Part shown: positions 10,417-20,357 of the stretch, piece by piece
How positions within the stretch are numbered: the first letter of the stretch is position 1
Layout of the letters: every line of letters begins with the position of its first letter
Assembly: GCA_933207985.1 (NCBI GenBank)
Contig: OW240914.1
Span: 199,998,611-200,062,610 of the forward strand
Length of the DNA: 64,000 nt
Reading direction: 5' to 3'
Origin: Pelobates cultripes
Taxonomy: Eukaryota > Chordata > Amphibia > Anura > Pelobatidae
Notes under the pieces: generated by a model
Database searches by the model: none
Told to the model about the DNA's origin: nothing
Seen by the model: only the letters and a program-made list of their open reading frames with translations
Position numbers and translations under genes: made by a program

Positions 10417-12923
10417 TTGGGGCAAAAGAAGGGAAATCAATTATTGGTTGGGATATGTTATAAACCACCTAATGTTACTAAAAATGAGGAACGACAGCTG
10501 CTTGAGCAAATTGAGGAAGCTGCAAATCTGGGTAAGACGTTAATTATTGGAGATTTTAATTACCTGGACATAAACTGGGACAGAGGGGCTAATAGTACAG
10601 CAAAGGGAATCAGGTTTTTGAACTTGTTAAATTACACCTTCATGTCACAACTTGTACAAGCACCAACTAAAAAGGACACTTATCTGGACCTGGTTCTAAC
10701 AAACAACGTTGATCTTTTGACCAATGATTAAATAGGTGAGCACTTGGAAAATAGTGATCACAATATAGTCTCCCTTGACCCAAAAGCATATAGGGTATAC
10801 TAAAACATATGATTTTAAAAAGGCCAATTTCAATAAGTTACAGGGAGCTTTACAATATATTGATTGGCATAAACTCTTAAATGGATTTAAATAGGTGAGC
10901 ACTTGGAAAATAGTGATCACAATATAGTCTCCCTTGATAATAAACTAAAAAAAAACCCAAAAGCATATAGGGTATACTAAAACATATGATTTTAAAAAGG
11001 CCAATTTCAATAAGTTACAGGGAGCTTTACAATATATTGATTGGCATAAACTCTTAAATGGAATTTCTTCCAACAAATATTAGAAAGGTGCATTTCTCAG
11101 TATGTACCATTGGGTAATAATTATAAAAGAAACAAATTGAAACCAATATGGCTTAGTGGGAAAGTGAATCAAGAAATAAAAAAAAGAAAAGGGTATTCAA
11201 AGCCTTTAAATCAGACAAATCAGAGGCATCCTATAAAATATATAAAAGATATAAGGAAGCCAATAATGTGTGCAAAATGCGATTAGATTTGCTAAACTTC
11301 AAAATGAAAAAATGATAGCCAAAGAGAGCAAAACCAACAACAAAGCATTTTTTAAGTACATAAATTCTAAAAAAAAACAACTAAAAATTAAATTGTAGAA
11401 GTGCAGGTACATTAAAAACCGGGATGAGGGTGTTAGTTAATGAAGAGCAGGAAAATGCAGAATTTTTAAATAACTATTTCTCCTCTGTATATATTAAGGA
11501 AGAACCTATGGCAAAAGATATGCAAATGATTGCTGCAAAAAATGTGCAGACAAATTGTAATTGGCTAACTCAAGACAAGGTGCTGCAGCAACTAAAGTAA
11601 GTTACTATAAACAAATCTCCAGGACGGTATTCATCCACGAGTACTTAAGGAACTAAGTATGGAAATAAGTGAACCTCTGTTTTTAATCTTACAAGATTCT
11701 TTTCTTTCAGGAAGTGTTCCGGAGGATTGGAGGAAGGCAGATGTGGTTCCTATAATCAAAAAGGGTTCAAAATCCTTGCCTGGAAATTATAGACTGTAAA
11801 CTTAACTTCTGAGGCTGGGAAAGTATTTGAAAGGTTATTAAGGGATTATATTCAAGAATTTCTTGAGAAGAACGTGGTTATCAGCAAAAATCAGCATGGC
11901 TTTATGAAGCACAGGTCATGTCAAACTAACTTGATTGCATTCTACGAAGAAGAAAGTAGAAGTAAAGATCAGGGTGTTCCAGTGGATGTGATCTATTTGG
12001 ATTTTGCCAAAGCATTTGATATAGTTCCACACAAGAGATCAGAGTTCAAACTCAAAGAAATTGGTTTAGATGAAAATTATTGTTCTTGGGAAGAACATTG
12101 GCTTAAAAATAGAGTACACAGAGTTGTCAGTAACGGTACATTTTCAAGCTGGACAGAGGTGGCAAGTGGTGTCCCTCAGGGTTCTGTTCTGGGACTCGTT
12201 CTATTTAACATGTTTGTAAGTGATTAACATTAAAGTTATGTTTCAGTGTTTTCAGATGACACAAAACTCTGTAAAGTAATGCAATGTGAGCAATACTTTG
12301 CTGCAGAGGGATTTAGATACACTGGGGGACTGGGCACTCAAATGGCAGATTAAATTTAATGTAGAAAAATGCAAAGTTATGCACTTCGGCGTAAAGAATG
12401 CACAAGCAACTTATACCCTTAATGGAAGCAAATTAGGGAAAACAGCACACGAGAAGGACTTGTGACTTGTTACAGACAACAAACTATGCAACAATGTGCA
12501 ATGTTAATCAGCAGTGGCTAAGGCCAGTAAGATATTGTCATGCATGAAAAAGGGCATTAATTCTCGGTAAGACCACAATATTTTGGGCACCTGTTCTAAA
12601 GAAGGATATTATAGCACTAGAAAGAGTGCAGAGGCGGGCTACAAAATTAATAAATGGAATGAAACATTCTAGCTATGAAAAAGGTTAACGATTTTAAACC
12701 TCTTTAATTTAGAAAAACGTTGCCTCAGAGGGGATATGATAACAATATACAAATATATCCGGGGCAATACACACCATTGTGTGGAAATCTATTTACAAAC
12801 ATGACTTTACATAGGACACAAGGTCATGCATTTAGGCTGGAAGGAAGAAGATTTGGTCTAAGGCAAAGGAAAGTTGTTTTTTTTGACTGTAAGAACAATA
12901 AGGATATGGAATTCTCTGTCTGA
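10417..12923 (+). pseudogene. CR1 ORF2 (endonuclease + reverse transcriptase), broken
   Basis: The endonuclease remnant spans 10417-10731 and includes TLIIGDFNYLDINWD, the conserved GDFN block, and a YLDLVLTN segment. The reverse transcriptase spans about 11700-12260 and includes [27 protein letters not shown] and GVPQGSVLG. The catalytic block near 12250 reads F-S-D-D rather than F-A-D-D. The C-terminal region continues to about 12920 with a KRCLRGDMITIYKYIRG-like segment. Frameshifts and stops are frequent, and a 159-bp tandem duplication disrupts the region after the endonuclease. The enzyme would nick target DNA and copy LINE RNA in place; this copy is inactive. Confidence 0.85.
10731..11062 (+). 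repeat. 159-bp tandem duplication inside the CR1 element
   Basis: The stretch starting aataggtgagcacttggaaa occurs at 10731 and again at 10890. Both copies run to 'cttaaatgga'. The second copy has an extra block of roughly 17 bp (near taataaactaaaaaaaa) that the first lacks. Confidence 0.9.
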
Positions 12924-13721
12924 GGAAATGGTTTTATCAGAGTCCGTACAGATGTTTAAACAGCAACTAGATGCATATTTGCAAAAACAGAATATTCAAT
13001 GATAATATTTTTCAATGTAGGTTAATAGCTTCTTGATCCAAGGATTAATCTAACTGCCATTCTGGGGGAATTTATTTCCTAGTTTGTTGCAAAATTCGAA
13101 GTGCTTCAAACTGGGTTTTTTGCCTTCTTTTGGATCAACAGCAAAAAACAAATGTGAGGAAGGCTGATTTTGATGGACACAAGTCTCTTTCAAGCATATG
13201 TAACTATGTAACTAATTTAAGCTATCTTTTGAACCTCTAGGGAAGGAAAAATCTGCTGCTAAAGTTTTGATTGACATAAAGCAGAGTAATTGTCCAGTAT
13301 CAGATTATGCCACAGATTTCCATACGTTGGCTCACAAAGTTGACTGGACCAATTGTAGCTTGGGTACAGCATTTGTTAAGGGTCTGTCTGAGACCTTATT
13401 AGATGAAACAGCCACTGAAGATTTACCTGAGGGGTTGAACGAGTATATCACATACATGATTCACATAGATAATAGGCTCTGGGAAACGGAAAAAGTTGAA
13501 AGCATTTGTTTATTTTTTTGTCTCCACATTTTTATCCTTCTCCTGCTACTTTCCAACCTGATCCTGAACACATGGAGTTTGGAGTAACTAAATTATCAGA
13601 GGCTGAAAAGCAATACAGGAGAGTTGAGGGATTATGTTTGTATTGCGTCAAACGAGACCATCTACGTTTAGCATGCCCCATCTGCCCGGAAAATGTATGC
13701 ACCTAAGAACCATTAGCGCCG

Positions 13722-14140
13722 GTCCCCCCATTTCCCCATTGAGGGAACACAAATAACTAAAATGGGGGGGACATAATGCCCCCTCGCACCCCTACCCGTT
13801 ACCCGGGGATGGGGGCTATTAATATAAGTGGGTGTCCTAATGTCCCCTCAGGTCCCCACCATGAGCGGTGGGTGGGGACAATAATAAATTAAAGGGGGGA
13901 CCTAATATCCCCTTTGGTCCCCACCCATGAACGCCGGGTGGGGACCCTAATTGAATAAATGATGGGGGGAACCTAAAGCCCCCCTGGTCCCCACCCATAA
14001 GTGGCAGGTGAGGACCCTAATTAATTAAAGGGCGACCTAATGTCCCCTCTGATCCCCCCATTTATATTAATAGCCCCCACAGGTTACGGGTGAGGGCGCA
14101 GAAGGGTACTATGTCCCCCGGATGGGGGAACAGGGAGACC
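13722..14140 (+). repeat. GC-rich foldback / quasi-tandem block
   Basis: About four degenerate units of 65-75 bp share the pattern 'ggggacctaatgtcccctnnggtccccacccatgagcggngggtggggaccctaattaa'. The outer ends are inverted relative to each other (gggggctattaatataagtg on the left, tatattaatagcccccacag on the right). It sits exactly where gypsy pol should follow gag. The runs of G and C suggest stable secondary structure. Confidence 0.75.
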
Positions 14141-14159
14141 TGTGCCAGTTCCCCCTTTT

Positions 14160-14440
14160 TTGCACTAGTGACTTTCCATTTGTTTGGCTAATCTAATCTG
14201 AGAGTGCATTTATATTCTTGTATTTATGGCATTTTGACCGTGGCTTATCTTTGTCTATTTTTCCTTCTGATTGTCCTTTTCCTAATGTTTATTCTGACTT
14301 CTGCATCCCTGACCACAGCTTATCTTGTACTATTCTTTTTGCGTTTAATCCAGCCATTCTAAGGTCCAGTAATACACTTTCTGTTCTTTGAGTACTTGCT
14401 AGCCTTATTTTTGCCAGTTAGATCCTGTCTGTCCGTTACA
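14160..14440 (+). repeat. 3' LTR piece of composite gypsy
   Basis: Sequence from 'ccatttgtttggctaatct' to 'gtccgttaca' matches the last part of the middle LTR (9740-9999). It is directly followed by the right-hand target duplication gcatg. The first half of the LTR is missing, replaced by the foldback block. Confidence 0.78.
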
Positions 14441-14721
14441 GCATGCGTATTAGAGCACCCACATTGAGCGATGTCGGAGGAAACAGAGCCATGACCCAGG
14501 ACAGAGGCACATGGCACATTGGCATTTGGTTTAGGTAAGTAAATAAAGGGTTTTAAATCCTTAATTCATCACAGCAGGCAGGGGGAGGCAGATGCAGGTA
14601 TAGAGCCAAAAATAAAGCTTTGTATTCCTGGCCCTATAGTGTCCCTTTAAGGAAGATTTTCAGAGTATTATTTTACATTGCGTGTGTTTTCTGGCTGTTA
14701 CCCTATTGTTTTAAGGGGCAG

Positions 14722-15732
14722 TGTAACGAACTGGTAATAAACTGTGTGCTGAACTTCCTACAGACTGTATTGAAGAACTCCACTATTTTGTTCTCATTTT
14801 CACTGAATGCCCTACATATACCTTTGGTTCGGTATTTTCATTTAACCGAACACTAACCACACCCCTGGCTCATTAACTTCAAACAAACCACAAATGTAAG
14901 TGCTCTTTCTGGGTGGCTGCCATTTGTGTGACCGAACACAAGTTCTCCAGTAAATGGCAGCCATTTTGTATCCCAAATGCAGACAGCGGTACTTGATCAC
15001 CAACTACCTGGAACTCTATTTCGGACACTATGCCTCGCAAACACTGGGAAAATCATACCGTTGCCTGCTACGTGCCCTGACAAGCCAGGAGATCGCTTTT
15101 CGGAGGAAAGACCCTCCCGAACAAGGGGAACATTTGCTACACACAAGCTAGGGGGAACCTTTGTTTATATTCATATAGGAACTCCCGAAAGTGGTCCGAC
15201 AGCTACTTCTTTTACTCTGGAAATATTTTGGGCAGCAGCCACTTGTGTGGTGGGTCAAGACTTTACCCCGGTGGCGAGTCGGCTATACTACACGGGTCCA
15301 AGCACTATTTGGACAACTTGGGCATTCAGATCTGGTCTATCCAGGGATATAATACGTGTGGGCTTTCTGTCGAACTTGCATGTATTTTGGGGTGTTTTCT
15401 GTTTTGTATGGTACATCGAGTGCCTGGGAGATAATTTATTTAAGTAAAAGTAAGCTTTTCTCCCAGACACATAGGCGCCTGTGTGGGCTTATCGTTTAAC
15501 TGAATGGAGACCCCATGCTGGGGATCTGTGTATATAACCAAGTAACTTGGTCCTAATAAAGCAGTTGGATTTACCCTTCAGTCTGATTTGGTGCTTGGGA
15601 ATAAAAGAGCTATGTTACACTTTCACTCTGCGGGACTAGGGAGACTTGTCAGCAAATATACCCTGGAGTATAGGGGATCTTTTACCGGCAGATAATGGTC
15701 CTAAATAGCCTATTGAAGAGTGACGCATTACA
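14722..15732 (+). mobile_element. ERV LTR of the ~1-kb family
   Basis: The sequence begins TGTAACG right after a polypurine-like tract (aaggggcag) and ends gcattaca. Late features are a polyadenylation-type signal (taataaagcagttgg near 15555) followed by an R/U5-like stretch. The U3 contains 'gaccgaacac' and 'ggcagccattttgt' motifs shared with the other ~1-kb LTRs in the window. The 60-70 bp before it translate to a hydrophobic stretch, perhaps an env tail, so this may be a 3' LTR with most of its provirus gone. No target duplication was found. Confidence 0.6.
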
Positions 15733-17480
15733 GTATGCTGTGTGAACTATAGACACTGTGCATAGCATGTCTAATGGGATTCACACAGTCAAGAGTTAGC
15801 AGAAGATTATTTATTCAATTTTGTGACCTTTTTTGTTTTCTTATTCTATCTGGGTGGCTGTTTATAATTGCAGTTCACACTTCCATAGACATATTTCCTG
15901 CTTACCCTTTTCCCCCAGGCACTTCCCTTACCCCAACTATATACATATACCCAAAAAGGGAAGTCTGCATTATGTGAAAATAATGACATTATAGATTTCA
16001 GGAGCATCATAAGCTTAATGATCTCTCCAGAACACTGTGGAATACAATTCTTACAGCACTCAGCCAAAACAATGAGATACAGACACAATCTCTCATTTAC
16101 ACATACAGACTCTACTATTGATCTATGCTTCACAGCAGGGATCAGGTAAAGTAGGATCAGTCAATGCTTAAGCTTTTTCTTTCTCAATCCAAAATATGAA
16201 GAAAAAATAAACTGTAGAAACAAAAACAATGGCATAAAGCATTACATCGATTTATGGTAAGGGTGTGATACTAGAAAATTCACTTGTTTTATCCCGTGGA
16301 CTGATAAATCCTCATTGCCGGTCCAGTCACTTTATTGTCTGCAGATTTTATTTATGATTTCTTCTGATTATAACAAATTATGACAAATGAGAATTGGGTC
16401 ATAAATAGCTAAGCAATAAACTGTGAGGTTGCTAAGTAACTGGCTTGGATTATATAGTGAAGAGCAGGAATCTGGAATAAGGATAAAAAGCAAACTATTA
16501 TAGTGTCACTTCTCTGTCAGACTCTTCAGAGCTGCTAAAAGGTTTTTAATTTGCTATAATTTAAGGTACATTCTTGTATTCATGGCACTTTTGTGTTAGG
16601 GGTTTCTTTGTGTGGTTAAGAGAGTTCGCTTGATTACTATTCTTACCTTATCAGAACAATATAGATTGCATGCTTTTGAATAACAAGAACTAGATACTTT
16701 GTTGGATCACACATCTGGGACATTTAAACCACATTGTGCCAGAGCACTGTGGCATAGCGATGCCATCTGTTAGCAGTCCTTTGGAACTCAGAGGGCTAAC
16801 AAGAAATATCTGGCAATACAGCTACTGCAGACAGCAACTCCCAGAATGCTTAGCTAGACAAAGGGTGTCGTGGCACATACAATGTATAGTAGATAGAGCA
16901 CAAATGGTTACATTTTCTATAACTTTAAATAACTAGTTGTATAATTAGGACACTCCAGATGTTGTTTGACTTCAAACTCCTATCACCCACAGTCAGCCAG
17001 ACAATAAAGGGAATATAGTTTTCAAGACAATGACAAATGTGGAGTTAAAAGCCTGCAGCCTAATAAACCAAACACTAAAACTACTAAGTTAAATATTAAA
17101 CTAAAACAGTAGAAAAATATTGCAGGCTTAAATGCATAATTTGGTAAGTCACCAAAATTAATTTTCTGCATTACTGCATGATCTATTTCAGCACAAACAT
17201 TTGTTGTAGATTTTACATGTGGGACACAAATATCTACTTAGTAATGGAACACTGAACATGCCATCTAAACTATGTAGTATAATTAAGTTTATTTTTTGGA
17301 GTCTCATCTGGAATCAAAACTAATCTTAATGACAACAAAATGGAAACTCCAGGTGACTGCACTGAGTTTCTGTAGACTTAGGAACGGCTCTGTCAAGTAT
17401 GTTGATTCTGTGCTGTCAATCAGAAAGAATTGATGGGAGTTCTAGGGTTAAGAAAAGTAATGTTATAGTGCTTTCCAACA
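15733..17480. other. no gene recognised
   Basis: AT-rich sequence with no supported coding region. It starts with a short imperfect inverted repeat (gctgtgtgaactatag and gggattcacacagtc). I see no mobile-element termini. Confidence 0.55.
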
Positions 17481-17483
17481 AAA

Positions 17484-17616
17484 CCATTAACCCATTAAGG
17501 ACCAAGGCTCTTTTGAGATACAACACGTTTGTGACCAAGATCCTTTTGGCACTTTTGCCATGCATTCATTCTACCACAATTTCACCCTTTCTGTTCTAGT
17601 GCACCAATACCTTTTA

Positions 17617-17647
<31 letters not shown>

Positions 17648-17665
17648 AAAGAGAGAGAGAAATAG
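17484..17665. repeat. MITE fragment and (TA)n / poly-T / (GA)n
   Basis: 'ttaacccattaaggaccaag' near 17489 is a terminus shared in type with elements at 18260, 42889 and 53551. It is followed near 17617 by (TA)n, a T run and (GA)n. Confidence 0.6.
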
Positions 17666-17717
17666 GTCTTTCTTTTGAAACCCTATTTGCATACATAACA
17701 CGGCATTAAACATTAAA

Positions 17718-18255
17718 GTAGGGGCGGGACCTGACTTCCAAGATGGCCGGATGTGTTTGTCTGTAGCTCCCTACAATCTGGTCTACAATTACACTTATAT
17801 TGCTTATATTCTGGATATCAGTAATTTTATGCTCCAAATGCCAACTGCATCTTGCTGAGCCCAAAACAGGGAATCCTGCAAGCTATCAGCCATACTTGTG
17901 GCCTACTAAATCTGACATGGCGACGGCTGGGAAAGTGGGCGATCTCCCACTTTGGAACTTGGACACTTGGAACTCGGGATATCCTGGTCCCCACTGGGTC
18001 AAATAAGCTCTGTCGGAGTAGGGGGATCAATGGACTTAGAACACTAGCTCCTACAAAGGTCTGTGGGCGACGTTGCGGGGAACTGCTGCCCTGCGGGTTA
18101 ATGTTCACCTGTCAGCAGAATATACAGCACAGCCTGAAATGTCCTGTGATGAGGAGAGGGAATAATATACCTGTCATGGAGCCAGACTCTCTGCTACTTG
18201 TAAAGATTAAAGCTGTCAACATCTCCTTTTTGTTTCTTGTGTGTTACCTACAAAA
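17718..18255 (+). mobile_element. possible L1-like 5' region
   Basis: A GC-richer block starting 'gggcgggacctgacttccaa' followed by 'gatggccggatg' resembles the 5' untranslated region of a Tx1/L1-type LINE. It carries an open stretch (17852-18265) with no recognisable domain. The assignment rests on the promoter-like start only and could be wrong. Confidence 0.3.
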
Positions 18256-18259
18256 CTTT

Positions 18260-18895
18260 AGTTAACCCTTTAAGGACTGAGATAAATGTACACATTGTGA
18301 TCAAAACAAAACACAAAAAACCTTGATTTGCGCTATATGTCTGTTCAGGCCTAATTCACCTCTTTCATATTATGTTCACCCACACTTATTATATATAATT
18401 TTATTCAAGGGAAACAGGGCTTTCATTTAACATCAAATATTTAGGTATTAAACATAATTTATAATGAATAAAATAAAAATAAAAAAATTGGAGAAATTAA
18501 GAGTTTTTGAAAAAAAAATAGTTCTACTTGACATTTTAACTGTGAATTTTATAATACTGTTTTCTTTTACTGCAATAAAATACACATATTTGTATTCAGC
18601 CATGTCTCACGGGTAAAACAGTACCCCCTATGTACAGGCTTTATGGTGTTTTGGGAAGTTACAGGGTCAAATATAGCACATTCCATTTTTCAGTTTTTTC
18701 ACATTGAAATTTGCCAGATTAGTAATGTTACCTTTGAGACCGTGTGGTAGCCCAGGAATGAGATTTACCCCCATGATGTTAAAATACACTTAGAATGATG
18801 TTACATATATATAAAATATATAGATTATATATATAATACATCTATATATATAATACATCTATATATATGTAACGTCATTCTAAGTGTATTTTAAC
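18260..18895. repeat. 'ttaaccctttaagg' repeat ending in an AT-rich palindrome
   Basis: The repeat starts ttaaccctttaaggactgag and contains 'gtaaaacagtaccccctatg', a segment also found near 44260 and, inverted, near 44030. It ends in an inverted repeat whose arms of about 32 bp (gttaaaatacacttagaatg, and cattctaagtgtattttaac) flank a (TA)-rich loop at 18778-18895. The minus-strand ERV LTR starts five bases further on. Confidence 0.7.
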
Positions 18896-18900
18896 CCTGA

Positions 18901-19298
18901 TGTGGAATCAATCAATTAATTGATTATCTTGTGTATCTGCCCCCGGCCAAATTAAAGAAGTAGTGCGTGCACGCTCCTAAAGTAATTCACACCAGACACA
19001 GGTTTCGGGTTAATGAAAAACTTGAGGAACGTTTATTACATCATCAATAATTGGTTAGGTGTTAAGTGGTTCATTTATTGCTCTTCCTACTGGTTGTGAT
19101 GTCACTGGTATCTTGGAGGTCTCCCCCAGATTCCAGCGCCATCTTGTTAGTGAGGGTGTTAGTCGATGTCAAAGGGAAACTCCCTAGCGGCCATTTTAGG
19201 TAAATCACATATAAAGTTGAATAATGCTGATTGTAGGTATGCTAAGCAAATAGGCATTTTACTAACATAAATTGAGTTAATATTTTTTGTCCAAAACA
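18901..19298 (-). repeat. 3' LTR of ERV-1
   Basis: On the minus strand it begins TGTTTTGGAC after a polypurine tract (aaggggggcc) and ends gattccaca, about 398 bp. A gtaataaacg signal lies near 19035 (minus strand), followed by a tgtgtctggtg R/U5-like stretch. No second LTR of this type was found in the window. Confidence 0.75.
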
Positions 19299-19493
19299 GG
19301 CCCCCCTTAAAATGACTATTTACTAAAGAGACAACAACTAACTGACCCTAATAATGTCCCTACTTGGCTGCAGCTCATCTGTCTGAACAGGCCTCGAACG
19401 CTTCACAGCGCGGGTATCCCGTAGTGGCTAACCCACTACATCTCCCGCGTCAGACTTCTACCCGTGGAGACAGACGCTGTCCCTATGCTGTCC

Positions 19494-20345
19494 CTATAAG
19501 GAAGAAGTTGTCTTTTTAAGGCGGTGGAACTGAAGAGGTGTGTGTGTGGTGTCACAGTCTATATCGTCAATATCATGATGTAGGAATGTAGGTGTGGTGT
19601 GGTCAATGGTCTGACCTACAGTCTTCTGTAAGTATTTCTGCACACAGGGCATCACGCAGCAAACCAGGAAGAGAAAGAGAATTACCACAGTAAGAACCGC
19701 CATACCTACTTGAAGGAGAGTTTTCTGCCATCCACTCATCCAACCAAACCATCTGTCCCAAGAATTGGGGACTCCTGAGTTCTTTGTTAATTCATCAGAG
19801 AGACTTTCTAATTTCTCTATGGCCTTAGTTACCTTACCATTGGGGCCTGTATTGTCTGGGATGAAGGTACAGCATGTCATAGTATCGGGAAGTATTTTAC
19901 ACACTCCCCCCTTCTCTGCTATTATCATGTCTAAGGCCATTCGATTCTGAAATGTCATTTGGGAGGTAGCTTGTAACTGGTCTGCCAAGCCCTGGAGGGC
20001 ATCTCTCGTGTAATTGACAAAGCGTTGCTGATTATAGTAAATATAATTGATCCAATTAACATTCTTGTTAGCGGTGATGAGTGGGATCAAGGATTCTAAT
20101 CCTGCCGCAACCTCATCTCTGGCCTTGAACTCGTTTGGTACCCCCCTTGGTACACCTATGGCATCGATATATATATGTGGGTCGAAACTACCTCGAACAG
20201 GGGTTTCTCTTTTTACCCTAAAATATGTGTGTGGTGAATCAAGTGGGCCTTGGTGGTTATCAGAAATTATATGTATGGGCCGGATAGCTTTGATCAGAGT
20301 GCATTCTCCCCACCACAGGCCAGTCATTTTAGATCTGAGCTGCAT
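19494..20345 (-). CDS. env: ERV-1 env, open transmembrane-half frame
   Basis: This 283-residue open frame holds the end of the surface subunit and the whole transmembrane subunit. A basic RVKR motif at residues 43-46 is a candidate furin site. A long heptad-like region covers about 100-140. The segment before the cysteine motif (FQNRMALDMIIAEKGG) matches the conserved immunosuppressive-like domain of gamma-type envelopes. The cysteine motif has C149 and C158-C159, so eight residues separate them rather than the usual six. A hydrophobic membrane span lies at 211-233, followed by a roughly 50-residue tail. The upstream surface part is in other frames, so no full envelope can be made. This half is open from its first methionine. 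Confidence 0.7.
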   Translation of the reverse strand: MQLRSKMTGLWWGECTLIKAIRPIHIISDNHQGPLDSPHTYFRVKRETPVRGSFDPHIYIDAIGVPRGVPNEFKARDEVAAGLESLIPLITANKNVNWINYIYYNQQRFVNYTRDALQGLADQLQATSQMTFQNRMALDMIIAEKGGVCKILPDTMTCCTFIPDNTGPNGKVTKAIEKLESLSDELTKNSGVPNSWDRWFGWMSGWQKTLLQVGMAVLTVVILFLFLVCCVMPCVQKYLQKTVGQTIDHTTPTFLHHDIDDIDCDTTHTPLQFHRLKKTTSSL

Positions 20346-20357
20346 GTCACCACATAG

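Larger units (their letters stand above)
10335..13215 (+). mobile_element. CR1-like LINE inserted in gypsy gag
   Basis: Endonuclease, reverse transcriptase and C-terminal segments of a CR1-type non-LTR element lie between the two halves of gag. The 3' end is a short repeated tail (atgtaactatgtaactaat), as in CR1/L2-type LINEs, with no poly-A. The left edge is approximate because the 5' end is truncated and no target duplication could be read with confidence. Confidence 0.85.
10015..13707 (+). pseudogene. gag: gypsy gag, split by a CR1 LINE
   Basis: The N-terminal part begins just after the middle LTR. A capsid-like stretch (KISYFMNPLTDKFLVWANPL) lies near 10215-10270. After the LINE, translation resumes with VSDYATDFHTLAHKVDW near 13300 and FVKGLSETLLDE near 13370. 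A CCHC zinc knuckle (CLYCVKRDHLRLAC, spacing CX2CX4HX4C) lies at about 13638-13680. The protein would form the particle shell and bind the element's RNA. The frame is interrupted by stops, by the LINE, and by a frameshift near 13500-13570. Protease and pol do not follow; the foldback block is there instead. Confidence 0.82.
9204..14440 (+). mobile_element. composite Ty3/gypsy insertion with three LTR pieces
   Basis: The insertion is bounded by a 5-bp direct repeat GCATG (9199-9203 and 14441-14445), and the element starts TG and ends CA. Inside, in order, are a short 5' LTR start (tgtcacacgaccgaaccgg), the 3' end of pol with a chromodomain, a polypurine tract, a complete LTR (9414-9999), a gag region split by a CR1 LINE, a GC-rich foldback block, and a 3'-terminal LTR piece (about 14160-14440). 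One pair of target repeats around all this suggests either a single insertion that later rearranged, or a tandem element with a shared middle LTR. Confidence 0.8.
8878..14650 (+). mobile_element. TTAA-flanked MITE B, split by a gypsy element
   Basis: This starts at the TTAA that also ends MITE A, with agggacactataggcaccc. It ends near 14646 with ccctatagtgtccct followed by TTAA. The two halves (8882-9203 and 14441-14646) are separated by the gypsy insertion with target duplication GCATG. The two MITEs therefore share one TTAA, meaning one inserted at the edge of the other. Confidence 0.8.

Noticed and set aside
14954..15447. Two overlapping open frames of 65 and 156 codons in a GC-richer region
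   Set aside because: They fall inside an ERV LTR and show no domain.
17800..18265. Overlapping open frames suggesting a host exon
   Set aside because: No splice-site or domain support; the region looks like a LINE 5' region, and the opposite strand is open as well.
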